From assembly GCA_964545245.1 (NCBI GenBank), contig CAZJFC010000015.1, positions 1 through 31,570 on the forward strand: 31,570 nucleotides of DNA. The letters run 5' to 3'. The stretch is from CAZJFC01 sp964545245 (GTDB lineage: Bacteria > Pseudomonadota > Alphaproteobacteria > Rickettsiales > 21-14-0-20-44-7). Both the position numbers and the translations under genes were made by a program. Below, one piece after another: positions 8,074 to 16,452 of this stretch (its first letter is position 1; the number at the start of each line of letters is the position of its first letter). Under the pieces are notes generated by a model. The model did no database searches. It was not told the origin of the DNA and was given only the letters and a program-made list of their open reading frames with translations.

Positions 8074-8691
8074 CTACGCACTGCCGGTGAACGGCGATAT
8101 CTTATAAACATCAATACCGTTCTGCGCGGCGGCAAGTTGCCATTTGCTGTCATGGTTTTCATTGAAGATGATCTGCGGGTCCGAAGGGATTGTAAGCCAT
8201 GAGTTTTCCGCGAATTCCTGCTCAAGCTGCCCGCCGACCCAGCCGGAATATCCCATCACCAGCATGATGTTTTTTGGCCCGCGGCCTTTCGCGTAATCCT
8301 GCATCACCTGCTTTTCCGAGGTGATGGCAAGCCCGCCCTCAAATTCAATCGTGTTCTTGATCTTATAATCGGCGCTGTGCACCACAAACCCGCGCGAAGT
8401 TTCCACCGGCCCGCCGAGCAAAACAGGCATATGCGCCAGTTCCTCATATTCAAGGTTCAGCTTTTCAAACAAATCACGCTTATCAGCAACCCGAAGCTCT
8501 TTGTTGATGATGAATCCCATTGCGCCGGTTTCGCTGTGCTCGCACATGAAAACAACCGAATGCTGGAAGCACCCGCCCTGCACCAGCGGCGTGGAGACCA
8601 GCATTTGCCCGGCCAGCCAGCCATCCTGCGTGGAACCATCATTGTCGGGTGATTTATTTTCTTTGTCCTTGTGGTCTTTCCAGAAGATCAT
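8074..8691 (-). CDS. yqgE: YqgE/AlgH family protein (UPF0301)
   Basis: A 205-residue member of the YqgE/AlgH family, recognised by LAGQMLVSTPLV, VVFMCEHSETGAMGFIINKEL and the later stretch MLVMGYSGWVGGQLEQE. The biochemical role of the family is not settled; AlgH was first linked to transcriptional control of alginate genes in Pseudomonas, but the fold gives no clear DNA-binding site. The first 25 residues are charged and Asp/Lys-rich and precede the conserved core, so a later start is possible. Its start overlaps the 3' end of gpsA by 38 bp, making it the last gene of a coupled obgE-gpsA-yqgE operon. Confidence 0.93.
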   Translation of the reverse strand: MIFWKDHKDKENKSPDNDGSTQDGWLAGQMLVSTPLVQGGCFQHSVVFMCEHSETGAMGFIINKELRVADKRDLFEKLNLEYEELAHMPVLLGGPVETSRGFVVHSADYKIKNTIEFEGGLAITSEKQVMQDYAKGRGPKNIMLVMGYSGWVGGQLEQEFAENSWLTIPSDPQIIFNENHDSKWQLAAAQNGIDVYKISPFTGSA

Positions 8692-9538
8692 TTATCGCCT
8701 CATCGACTGCTTTGTCCTTATATAGTATCTCATATACGGAAAAACAAATAGGCATTTCGACATTTATTTTCTTCGCGAGGTCATAAACCGATTTTGCGGT
8801 ATAATACCCCTCCACAACCCCGCTGTTATTGGCGATGAGATAGTCAACATGCCCGCCAAGGGCAAGCTCCATCCCAAACCGCGTATTGCGCGATTTTTCG
8901 CTGCCGCAGGTAAGTATCAAATCACCAATACCGGCAGGGCCGAGCAGGTTGCGTTCATCACCGCCACGAGCCTTGACCAGCCTGCCCATTTCGGCAAGCC
9001 CGCGGGTGATTAATGCAGCACGCGCGTTATCGCCAAGTTTTTTGCCCACGCAAATCCCGGCGGCGATCGCCAGCACATTCTTGATCGCACCGCCAAGCTG
9101 CGCTGCGATAATATCAGACGACCAGTAAAGCCGCATATTGGCACGGCCAAAACGCTCCACAAGGTTCTTGCCCAAAGCCTCCGATTCGCAGGCAATGGTG
9201 GAGGCAGTAGGCAGCCCCGCTTCAAGCTCGTCGGCAAAATTCGGCCCGGAAAGAACGGCATAAGGGTTATGCGGCAGGACTTCTTCAACAATTTCGCTGA
9301 CAAGTTTCAGCGTGCCTTGCTCAATCCCTTTCGAGCAGACAATAATTATCGAATCCGGCGAAAATTTATGGCGGCTTATCACCTCACGGAATTTCTGCGC
9401 CTCGACCGCGACGAAAACAACATCGGCATTAATTTCTTTGGCTTCGCTACGCCCTGCGATAATATTATCCGCGGAATAGAACTTCGCGAGCGCCCTGCCC
9501 CACGCCCCGCTGCCAATGACCGTTACATTATTTGCCAT
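8654..9538 (-). CDS. gpsA: Glycerol-3-phosphate dehydrogenase [NAD(P)+], compact form
   Basis: Makes sn-glycerol 3-phosphate from dihydroxyacetone phosphate for phospholipid synthesis. Family marks are the nucleotide-binding GSGAWG (9-14), CSKGIEQGT, LSGPNFADEL, the catalytic-lysine segment GGAIKNVLAIAAG and GDLILTCGSEKSRN. At 294 residues it is shorter than the usual 320-340. The deficit is mainly between the glycine loop and VFVAVEAQ (about residue 41), where the family normally has roughly 35 more residues forming part of the Rossmann fold. The frame is continuous, so this looks like a real deletion or compact variant, not a frameshift. It overlaps the end of obgE by 11 bp and the start of yqgE by 38 bp. 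Confidence 0.93.
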   Translation of the reverse strand: MANNVTVIGSGAWGRALAKFYSADNIIAGRSEAKEINADVVFVAVEAQKFREVISRHKFSPDSIIIVCSKGIEQGTLKLVSEIVEEVLPHNPYAVLSGPNFADELEAGLPTASTIACESEALGKNLVERFGRANMRLYWSSDIIAAQLGGAIKNVLAIAAGICVGKKLGDNARAALITRGLAEMGRLVKARGGDERNLLGPAGIGDLILTCGSEKSRNTRFGMELALGGHVDYLIANNSGVVEGYYTAKSVYDLAKKINVEMPICFSVYEILYKDKAVDEAINDLLERPQGQRK

Positions 9539-10535
9539 TTTTCTTTTTCCGTTTTTCCTTCACCACTTTCATAATTTCTGCCAGCACGTCGTCAACACCA
9601 AGCTTTGCCACAGCAGAAATTGCATAGATTTTTTTCTTTGAAACTTTCTCAAGCTGTTTCTTTTTCTCCGCGATTTCTTTTTTATCCAGCGAGTCACATT
9701 TATTAAGCGCGATAATCTGTTTCTTGCGGTGCAAATTGCCATATTCCTTAAGCTCCGCCTGAATCACCTTATATGCCTTTACGACATCTTCCTGTGTTCC
9801 GTCAATCAGGTGCAGCAATATCCCGCAACGCTCGACATGCCCAAGGAATTTTGTCCCAAGACCGACTCCGTCGCTTGCGCCCTCGATAAGGCCGGGGATA
9901 TCGGCAAGCACCAGCTCGTCATCGCCCCTGCGGACAACGCCAAGGCTTGGGGTCAGCGTGGTGAACGGATAATCGGCAATTTTTGGCCGCGCGCGTGAAA
10001 CCGCTGAAATGAAAGTGGATTTCCCCGCATTCGGCAAGCCCACAATTCCTGCGTCGGAAATCAGCTTCAGGCGGAACCAGAAGGTTTTTTCCTCGCCCGG
10101 AAAGCCCGGAGTCGTTTTGCGCGGTGCCTGGTTGGACGAGCTTTTGAACCTTACGTTGCCCTTGCCGCCATCACCGCCCTTGGCAAGCACAACTTCCTGT
10201 CCTTCGCGGGTTAAATCGGCAAAAAGCGTTTCCCCGTCATCAAGGAAAATCTGCGTCCCGACCGGAACTTTAAGAACCAAAGGCCCGCGCGAAGCTCCGT
10301 AACGGTTTGAACCCATCCCCGGTTCACCGTTCTGCGCCTTCTGGTGCTGGCGGAAGCGGTAATCCACCAAAGTGTTCAGCCCCTCAACCGCTTTGGCGAT
10401 AACATCACCGCCACGGCCACCATCGCCGCCGTCAGGGCCGCCGAACTCGATAAATTTCGCGCGGTGGAAGCTAAGGCAGCCGCGCCCTCCGTCACCGGAC
10501 TTAACATAAACTTTCGCTTCATCGACAAATTTCAT
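9528..10535 (-). CDS. obgE: GTPase ObgE/CgtA
   Basis: A 335-residue Obg GTPase involved in 50S ribosome assembly and stress responses. The glycine-rich Obg fold occupies about residues 1-158 (KSGDGGRGCLSFHR, FGGPDGGDGGRGGDV). The G domain follows with G1 GLPNAGKST, G3 DIPGLIEGA, G4 NKCD and G5 SAVAK. The C-terminus is a short Lys-rich tail (KEKRKKKNGK) and not a long acidic or OCT domain. It is the first gene of an operon with gpsA and yqgE, overlapping gpsA by 11 bp. Obg is often next to rpmA/rplU, but those genes are not here. No clear Shine-Dalgarno sequence precedes the ATG. Confidence 0.97.
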   Translation of the reverse strand: MKFVDEAKVYVKSGDGGRGCLSFHRAKFIEFGGPDGGDGGRGGDVIAKAVEGLNTLVDYRFRQHQKAQNGEPGMGSNRYGASRGPLVLKVPVGTQIFLDDGETLFADLTREGQEVVLAKGGDGGKGNVRFKSSSNQAPRKTTPGFPGEEKTFWFRLKLISDAGIVGLPNAGKSTFISAVSRARPKIADYPFTTLTPSLGVVRRGDDELVLADIPGLIEGASDGVGLGTKFLGHVERCGILLHLIDGTQEDVVKAYKVIQAELKEYGNLHRKKQIIALNKCDSLDKKEIAEKKKQLEKVSKKKIYAISAVAKLGVDDVLAEIMKVVKEKRKKKNGK

Positions 10536-10542
10536 GTTTCGT

Positions 10543-10571
10543 TAACTACCAGTTCCTTGGCTTAAGGTCAA
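10543..10571 (-). promoter_or_regulatory. Weak candidate obgE promoter
   Basis: Minus-strand TTGACC (10566-10571), 17 bp, then TAGTTA (10543-10548), ending 7 nt before ATG 10535. The -35 is 5/6 but the -10 is poor. If used, the obgE mRNA would begin near its start codon. Confidence 0.28.
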
Positions 10572-10632
10572 AGCCCACGGAAGAATAAGGCTTATTAGCC
10601 TGAAATTAACTATTAAATGCTATGCTTCCCGC

Positions 10633-11634
10633 ATGGAAATTATCCTTACCAACCAGATTTTCATGATAATGACGGCGCTGGGCATTTTCGCCGCCACGGC
10701 CTATTTTATCCTGCCCTCCGGCGGATATTCCAAAAAGGCGCATTTAAGGGCGTTGAAAATACTTGGGCAATATTCAAAACAGCCAAGCCTGAAAGGGCTT
10801 TCCGCTGCGGAATCCGCGCAGGCCATAAGCCTTAAAAAACTGGACAAGGACAGCAGGCTGCATGGTTCCATTCGCGGCCTTCCGTCAATCAGCCGCCTGC
10901 GCGAAAGGCTCGACAGGACAGGCAAGGATATCAGCGTTGGGCAATATTTTAAATGGAACCTGTTTACAGCCATAATTTCATTCGTGGTCATTCACTTTGT
11001 TTTTGGCAGCGGCCCCGTGTTATCCGCCCTGCTGGGAATTTTCTTTGGCCTGATGATACCTCATAAAATGGTTGGCAGATGGGAATCAAAACGCTTAAAG
11101 AAATTCCTGCTTTTATTGCCGGACGGACTTGACCTGATGGTACGCGGCCTGCGCTCCGGGCTGCCGGTAACGGAATCGGTAAATGCCATTAAGGATGAAA
11201 TTACTGAGCCGCTGAAAAGCATTTTCGGTGAGGTCAGCCAAAAAGTAAGGATCGGCGTCCCGTTTGAGGAAGCGCTGATGAATACGGCAAAGAGATTAAA
11301 AATCAACGAGTTCAACTTTCTCGTTATTTCGATAACCCTGCAACGTGAAACCGGTGGCAACCTTGCGGAGATCCTTGAGAACCTTTCAAGCACAATTCGC
11401 GCGCGAACCAATATGAAATTAAAAATCCTCGCCATTACCTCCGAGGCGAGGATGTCGGCTTATATCGTCGGCGCGCTACCGTTTCTGGTAACGATTGCGT
11501 TAGCTTTCATACAGCCAGACTATCTCGATCCGCTTTTTAATGACATACGCGGGAATATTGCCCTCGCCTGCGCTATTCTAAGCTTCAGTTTCGGGATGTT
11601 CATAATGCTCAGGATGGCAAAATTTGAAATTTAA
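10633..11634 (+). CDS. tadB: Tad/Flp pilus inner-membrane platform protein TadB (type II secretion F family)
   Basis: A 333-residue T2SSF-type membrane protein. In Tad systems TadB and TadC form the inner-membrane platform that works with the ATPase TadA/CpaF to extrude Flp pili. There is a hydrophobic N-terminal segment (about 7-27), a cytoplasmic linker, a membrane pair (about 108-145), and the T2SSF cytoplasmic domain (LLPDGLDLMVRGLRSGLPV, QRETGGNLAEILENLSSTIR). A C-terminal membrane pair follows from about 270. It is followed after 11 bp by tadC. No pilin, ATPase, secretin or prepilin peptidase gene is in the window. The start lacks a Shine-Dalgarno sequence; TATGCT ends 6 nt upstream of the ATG, but I found no convincing -35 with it. 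Confidence 0.93.
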   Translation: MEIILTNQIFMIMTALGIFAATAYFILPSGGYSKKAHLRALKILGQYSKQPSLKGLSAAESAQAISLKKLDKDSRLHGSIRGLPSISRLRERLDRTGKDISVGQYFKWNLFTAIISFVVIHFVFGSGPVLSALLGIFFGLMIPHKMVGRWESKRLKKFLLLLPDGLDLMVRGLRSGLPVTESVNAIKDEITEPLKSIFGEVSQKVRIGVPFEEALMNTAKRLKINEFNFLVISITLQRETGGNLAEILENLSSTIRARTNMKLKILAITSEARMSAYIVGALPFLVTIALAFIQPDYLDPLFNDIRGNIALACAILSFSFGMFIMLRMAKFEI

Positions 11635-11645
11635 GGGAACATAAA

Positions 11646-12647
11646 ATGGCAGACAGCAATTATTCATCATGGGATGCCTTCCTGCCTCAGGGAATAACGC
11701 TTGAGCTGTTATATACATACGGCGCGGCCATGCTTGTTTTCCTTGCGACAATCCTTGTCGGCAAGGCGATGACGGAACCGCATGCCAGCCGTGAGAAAAT
11801 CAAGGAACTGATGGAAAGGCGCGCCGAGCTGCGCGGGGAATATGTCAATACGAAACGCCGCAAGAAAAGCAGGCGGGACGGGGATGAGAAGAACATTCTC
11901 TTTATGCAGAAGGTCGTGAAGAAGCTGAACCTCCTGCAGGCAAACAAGGTAAAGGAAATAACGCAGCTTATGGTGCGTGCCGGATACCGCTCAAAAAACG
12001 CGGCGATAAAATATGCTTTCGCGCAAGGGGCGTGCGGGTTCGGGTTTATGCTGTTTTCGCTTATGTTCGTTACCGCCGATACTGAGGATTTACAGAAAAC
12101 CCTGATAAGCATCTGCATCCCGTTCGCCGCCTTTTTGACCGGGTTATACCTGCCAAAGATAATGGTGGTGAACACCCGCAATAAACGTTATTCGGCAATC
12201 AGGAAAGGGATTCCCGACGCGCTTGACCTGATGATGATATGCACCGAGGCAGGCCTGACATTAACCGCCGCGCTGGACAGGGTGAGCAAGGAAATAGGCA
12301 TGGCGTATCCTGAGCTTGCCGATGAGATCTCCCTCACCTCAATTGAAATAGGCTTCCTGCCGGAGCGGAAAAAAGCGCTGGAGAACCTTGCCGAGCGGAT
12401 TGATATGCTCGAAATACGCTCGCTGGTGAACATCCTTATCCAGACCGAGAAATACGGAACGCCGGTATCCCAGGCATTAAGGGTGCTTTCCAAGGAGTTC
12501 CGCGAGCAAAGGATGCTCCGCGCCGAGGAAAAGGCAGCCCGCCTGCCGCCAATGATGACGGTGCCGATGATATTGTTCATCCTGCCGACATTATTCATTA
12601 TGGTTATTTCACCGGCAATCATCAAAATGCTTGGGCTTCCTACTTAA
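11646..12647 (+). CDS. tadC: Tad/Flp pilus inner-membrane platform protein TadC (type II secretion F family)
   Basis: A 333-residue partner of TadB. An N-terminal membrane segment (about 20-40) is followed by a highly basic stretch (KRRKKSRRDGDEK). Then come two membrane helices (about 115-165), the T2SSF core (KGIPDALDLMMICTEAGLTL, LVNILIQTEKYGTPVSQALRVLS) and a hydrophobic C-terminal helix. A good ribosome binding site (AAGGGAAC) precedes the ATG, and the 11-bp spacing from tadB implies co-transcription. Its last 8 bp overlap the 3' end of convergent ccmF (12640-12647), so no terminator fits between the two units. Confidence 0.93.
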   Translation: MADSNYSSWDAFLPQGITLELLYTYGAAMLVFLATILVGKAMTEPHASREKIKELMERRAELRGEYVNTKRRKKSRRDGDEKNILFMQKVVKKLNLLQANKVKEITQLMVRAGYRSKNAAIKYAFAQGACGFGFMLFSLMFVTADTEDLQKTLISICIPFAAFLTGLYLPKIMVVNTRNKRYSAIRKGIPDALDLMMICTEAGLTLTAALDRVSKEIGMAYPELADEISLTSIEIGFLPERKKALENLAERIDMLEIRSLVNILIQTEKYGTPVSQALRVLSKEFREQRMLRAEEKAARLPPMMTVPMILFILPTLFIMVISPAIIKMLGLPT

Positions 12648-14499
12648 TAAAACGGTAAAGCATCCTGCCGAAGCTGAAAAACCCGCCAAGCGCAATCATG
12701 ATGGAACCAAGCCATATCAGCTTCATCAGCGGTTTGTAATAAACCCTGACCGCGTATTGCTCGGTTTTGTTCTTTTCGCCAATCACCACATACAGATCCG
12801 AAAATAAATTATGCGTGATTATCGAGGATTCAGTGGTGGTCTGCCCCTCAACCGTATAAACCCGCATTTCCGGTGTTAATACGCCAAGCTCGGCCTCATT
12901 GCGCCAGATTTCAAATATCCCGCGGCGGTATGCGTAATTCGGCCCCATCCCCTGCTCAACCCTTTTCAATTTTACATCGAACCCGGCAAGCGAGATTTCC
13001 TCCCCGGTTTTCATCATCTTCTCGGTTTTGCTGTCAAATGTAGCGGCGGCAATGATCCCGATGGTAATTACCGCCAGCCCCGAATGGCCAAGCAGCACCG
13101 GCAGGTTCCCCCAGCGCCAGCGCCTTATTCCATGCTCAACAACAGCGGCAAGCAGATAAATTGAGGCAACTGCCGTCACCGCCTGAAGCGGCGAATAATC
13201 ACCACCGGCAAGCAAGGCAGCAAAAATAATAACCGTTGCGCCAAGATGGTAACGCGAGCGGCGCAGGAAGTTTTTTATATTATCCTCCTTCCATTCAGCC
13301 GTTGTTGCCGCTGCGCACATAATAACCAGCACAACCGCGATCGGGACGAATGTCCTGGAAAAATACGGCGCGCCGATGGATATCGAATCCCCGCCCAGAA
13401 GTTGCAGCACCAGCGGGTAAATGGTTCCGATAAAAACAGTGGCGCACATAACCGTTAGCAGCAGGTTATTGAACATGATCGCCGTCTCGCGGGAAACCGC
13501 ACTATATTTCACCTGTTTTTCATCGCCCCTATATAGCTTATGCGCCTTCAGCGCAAAGACCACAAGCCCGAAACCGACACTTGCCGCCAGAATCATTATA
13601 ATCATCACGCCCCGCTCAGGGTCATTGGCGAATGAATGCACGCTGTTCAGCACACCGGAACGCACAAGGAAAAACCCGGTTATGCTTAGCGCGAAAGTGA
13701 ATATGGCAAGTAATACCGTCCATTTTTTGAATTGCCTGCGTTTTTCCGTAATCATCAGCGAGTGGAGCAGCGCCGTGCCGGAAAGCCACGGAAGCAGTGA
13801 AGCATTCTCAACCGGGTCCCAGAACCAGAAACCGCCCCAGCCAAGCTCGCGGTAAGCCCACCAGCTTCCCGCCGCTATGCCGAGTGTCAGGAACGACCAT
13901 GCGAACAGGCACCAGAATTTCGCCGCGCGGGCATACTCGACGCCAATTTTCCCTTCATATAAATATGCAATGGTATAGGAAAAAACCAGCGAGAACCCTA
14001 CATACCCGCAATACAGCACCGGAGGATGCAGCGCCAGCCCGATATCCTGCAAAAGCGGGTTAAGCCCGATGCCATCCTCCGCCGTGACCGGCAGCAACGT
14101 AAAGGGGTTTGAAGTAAATTTCATGAACAGCACAAAAAGCAGCAATATGAACCCCTGCAACGCCGTAACGCGCTGGCTGCCCCTGCTTAGCGCGGCAAAG
14201 AACCCATAAAGCGAAATCATCCACACCAGCATCATCAGCGAGCCTTCATGGTTCCCCCACGTGCCGGATATCTTATAAACCAGCGGTTTTGAGCTGTGCG
14301 AATTGCGATAGACCAGATCAAGGGAAAAGTCCGATACCGCGAAACTATATATCAGCGCAAAAAAACAAAAACTCAAAGCGGCAAATGCGGTGATTGCGGC
14401 AGCATTCGTATAACGCGAAGGCTTAAAAAACCCAACGCACTGGACAAGGCAAAGTAAAATCACCAGCCAGAGGATAAAATCTGCGCTTTCTGCCAGCAT
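12640..14499 (-). CDS. ccmF: Cytochrome c-type biogenesis heme lyase CcmF
   Basis: A 619-residue multi-pass membrane protein that takes heme from holo-CcmE and attaches it to apocytochrome c in System I maturation. The heme-binding WWD-type motif is visible as WGGFWFWDPVENASLLPW. A conserved upstream part, TWGNHEGSLMMLVWM, and a large C-terminal periplasmic domain with a final membrane helix are also present. The ATG directly abuts the ccmE stop codon (no gap), so ccmE and ccmF are co-translated. Of the other ccm genes (ccmA-D, ccmG-I), none lies in this window; a thioredoxin-like protein directly upstream of ccmE might serve a redox role but is not a typical CcmG. Confidence 0.97.
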   Translation of the reverse strand: MLAESADFILWLVILLCLVQCVGFFKPSRYTNAAAITAFAALSFCFFALIYSFAVSDFSLDLVYRNSHSSKPLVYKISGTWGNHEGSLMMLVWMISLYGFFAALSRGSQRVTALQGFILLLFVLFMKFTSNPFTLLPVTAEDGIGLNPLLQDIGLALHPPVLYCGYVGFSLVFSYTIAYLYEGKIGVEYARAAKFWCLFAWSFLTLGIAAGSWWAYRELGWGGFWFWDPVENASLLPWLSGTALLHSLMITEKRRQFKKWTVLLAIFTFALSITGFFLVRSGVLNSVHSFANDPERGVMIIMILAASVGFGLVVFALKAHKLYRGDEKQVKYSAVSRETAIMFNNLLLTVMCATVFIGTIYPLVLQLLGGDSISIGAPYFSRTFVPIAVVLVIMCAAATTAEWKEDNIKNFLRRSRYHLGATVIIFAALLAGGDYSPLQAVTAVASIYLLAAVVEHGIRRWRWGNLPVLLGHSGLAVITIGIIAAATFDSKTEKMMKTGEEISLAGFDVKLKRVEQGMGPNYAYRRGIFEIWRNEAELGVLTPEMRVYTVEGQTTTESSIITHNLFSDLYVVIGEKNKTEQYAVRVYYKPLMKLIWLGSIMIALGGFFSFGRMLYRFIK

Positions 14500-14964
14500 T
14501 TATTCCGCCCCGGCCGAAGCTGGCTTGTCTTTTGCTTTCAGTTCCTCCTGCTCGCGCATGCTGCGGTATACCTCCGGCGGCATATAGTTCTCGTCATGCT
14601 TGGCGAGGATTTGCTCGGCCTTGAAATACTCATCCGCTTCAGACATCCTGCCGAGCGCGACAACCCCCTGCCCTTCACGGAACAAGGTCGGCAGCAGCCC
14701 GCTGTAAAAAACCTTCAGCGAATTTTCCGTATCCGCAATTTCAAACTCATAATCCCCGCTGCCAAGGTCCTTTAGGGTTCCTTCACGGACAATCCCGCCA
14801 ACGCGCAGCAATTCATCTTTCTGCGGCGGGTTGGTGACCAATTGCGTCGGGGTACGGAAAAAAACGATGTTATCCTCAAGGTTGGAAAGGATTAATCCCG
14901 CCGCCGCCGCAAGCAACACAAGTGAGATAATCACTACATACATCCGTTGCTTTTTACGCGTCAT
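14500..14964 (-). CDS. ccmE: Cytochrome c maturation heme chaperone CcmE
   Basis: A 154-residue periplasmic heme chaperone anchored by one N-terminal membrane helix (about residues 8-26). It binds heme covalently and passes it to CcmF. The heme-binding histidine is in LAKHDENYMPPEV, which also carries the conserved tyrosine. I chose ATG 14964, giving MTRKKQRM, because family members typically start this way and because it forms a TGATG overlap with the stop of the preceding thioredoxin-like gene. An in-frame start 4 codons upstream (14976) is possible. The gene abuts ccmF directly. Confidence 0.95.
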   Translation of the reverse strand: MTRKKQRMYVVIISLVLLAAAAGLILSNLEDNIVFFRTPTQLVTNPPQKDELLRVGGIVREGTLKDLGSGDYEFEIADTENSLKVFYSGLLPTLFREGQGVVALGRMSEADEYFKAEQILAKHDENYMPPEVYRSMREQEELKAKDKPASAGAE

Positions 14965-15518
14965 CAGGCTGCCCATTTGATGTTGCAGCCCATCGAATGA
15001 ACCTGGTTCGCCGTTGTCCTGCCGGTTTTTGCCACTTCCACCATTGCTTCAAAAAGCTCACGCTTGGCGTCCGGCGCGGCAGGTTCGCGGCCTGAAGAAT
15101 CAAGCCTGCCGCGGTATTGCAGCTCAAGCTTCGCGTTAAACCCGAAGAAATCCGGAGTGCAGACAGCGTCATAAACCTTTGCTACATCCTGTGTTTCGTC
15201 ATAAAGGTAAGGGAACGGGAAATCTTTCGCGGCGGAAAGCTTCTGCATATTCTCAAATGAATCATCGGGATACTCATTCACGTCGTTCGACATTACCGCC
15301 ACCGAGTTCACTCCATGCTGTTTCAGCTCTGCCATATCACGGATGATCCTGTCCAAGATGGCCTTAACATATGGGCAATGGCTGCAGATGAACATAACCA
15401 CCAGCCCGTTTTCGCCACGCAGGCTTTCGAGGTTATAATATTTCCCGTCAACTCCTTTAAGGTTGAAATCCCTGGCTTTCCATCCGGTCTGGACTTTCGG
15501 CGTTTCTACCAGTGCCAT
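14964..15518 (-). CDS. Thioredoxin-like (AhpC/TSA, redoxin-type) protein
   Basis: A 184-residue thioredoxin-fold protein. The active-site-like CSHCPYV (a CxxC preceded by VVMFI) sits near residue 45, and the conserved VYDAVCTPDFFGFN (the cis-Pro TP segment) lies further on. It ends with GCNIKW, typical of a widespread family of cytoplasmic redoxin proteins of uncertain function. No signal peptide or membrane anchor is present, so it is unlikely to be the periplasmic CcmG. A strong ribosome binding site (GGAGGAAG) precedes ATG 15518. The stop codon overlaps the ccmE start by one base, which implies translational coupling with cytochrome c maturation genes. Confidence 0.88.
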   Translation of the reverse strand: MALVETPKVQTGWKARDFNLKGVDGKYYNLESLRGENGLVVMFICSHCPYVKAILDRIIRDMAELKQHGVNSVAVMSNDVNEYPDDSFENMQKLSAAKDFPFPYLYDETQDVAKVYDAVCTPDFFGFNAKLELQYRGRLDSSGREPAAPDAKRELFEAMVEVAKTGRTTANQVHSMGCNIKWAA

Positions 15519-15544
15519 ACTTCCTCCGTTTGATTAATGAGCGG

Positions 15545-16447
15545 TTATTCGTGGCCGATTTTATTTAGCCTTAAATAGAAAACAAGGCCAATAACCGAAA
15601 CGGTCACATACAGGAAAAAATAAACCAGCGAGCTGGCGACCGCAAGCTCCGGGTTAATCCCGACAAGCGCCGCGCCCTTGAAGAACACCAGTTCCCTGAT
15701 GCCGATTCCGCCCGGCGTCAGCGGCAATATCGAGGCAACCGAGGCCGCGAGGAACAGTACCAGATAATCAGCCATGAAAACATTCACGCCCATCGACTTG
15801 AACACAAGGAACGCCGCCAGCAGGAAAAACGCCTGCGAAGCAAATGAGAGCGGGCTGCCACCGATAAAACCGGAAAGCTTTTCGCGCAGCAGGTAGCGGT
15901 TGAAGTAATAATAAACCGGGAACTGGAGCAGGAACAGCCCATAAACCAGCCTTTCGCCACGCGGCAGTTGAGGTATGAAGCTGCTCATCAGAACAACAGC
16001 AAAAAGGAAGATATTCAAGAACAACAGGCCGTTTGCCCGCGTTATCAGCAGAACCCTGACCGCTTTCAGGGCGCGGAACCTGAATTTGCGGCTGAGGTGC
16101 AGGGCGATATACCCATCCCCGCTGATCCCGCCGGGAAGAAGCAGGCTGAAAAACATCCCGGCCCAATAAACCGCGACAGAATATCTTTTGTTGATGTCCA
16201 ACTCCTCGCTTTTCAGGTAAACGCGCAGCCGGAGCGCGCCGAACTTAACCGCCACCACAAGGCACAGCACCGCGAGAATCAGGTAATACGGGTCAGCGCT
16301 GAGAAGTAACGCGGGCAGTTCATGCGCGTCAATATTGCTGAAAACGTAATACAGCGCGATTGTCGCAATCGCCAGCTTTGCCACCAGCACCGCCAGCCTT
16401 GCGAAAACCTCCGCCGTATTTTTCCTGTCTTTATTGCTTTCTTCCAT
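15545..16447 (-). CDS. Flippase-like integral membrane protein (LPG synthase TM / UPF0104 family)
   Basis: A 300-residue hydrophobic protein with about eight predicted membrane helices. The family signature LTPGGIGIRELVFFKGAAL lies near the C-terminus and LLPGGISGDGYIAL in the middle. The family comprises the membrane domain found in lysylphosphatidylglycerol synthase (MprF) and many stand-alone proteins thought to move lipid-linked molecules. The cytoplasmic aminoacyl-transferase domain is absent, so it does not make lysyl-PG. It starts 5 nt after the secD stop, the place where secF is found in many genomes, and it precedes the thioredoxin-like gene by 26 bp. The substrate cannot be inferred. 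Confidence 0.85.
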   Translation of the reverse strand: MEESNKDRKNTAEVFARLAVLVAKLAIATIALYYVFSNIDAHELPALLLSADPYYLILAVLCLVVAVKFGALRLRVYLKSEELDINKRYSVAVYWAGMFFSLLLPGGISGDGYIALHLSRKFRFRALKAVRVLLITRANGLLFLNIFLFAVVLMSSFIPQLPRGERLVYGLFLLQFPVYYYFNRYLLREKLSGFIGGSPLSFASQAFFLLAAFLVFKSMGVNVFMADYLVLFLAASVASILPLTPGGIGIRELVFFKGAALVGINPELAVASSLVYFFLYVTVSVIGLVFYLRLNKIGHE

Positions 16448-16452
16448 TGGCG

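Noticed and set aside
14964..15518. Annotation of the thioredoxin-like gene as ccmG/dsbE
   Set aside because: There is no N-terminal anchor or signal peptide, and the motif CSHCPYV and the C-terminal GCNIKW fit a different redoxin family.
15545..16447. Annotation as lysylphosphatidylglycerol synthase (MprF)
   Set aside because: Only the membrane domain is present; the aminoacyl-transferase domain is missing.
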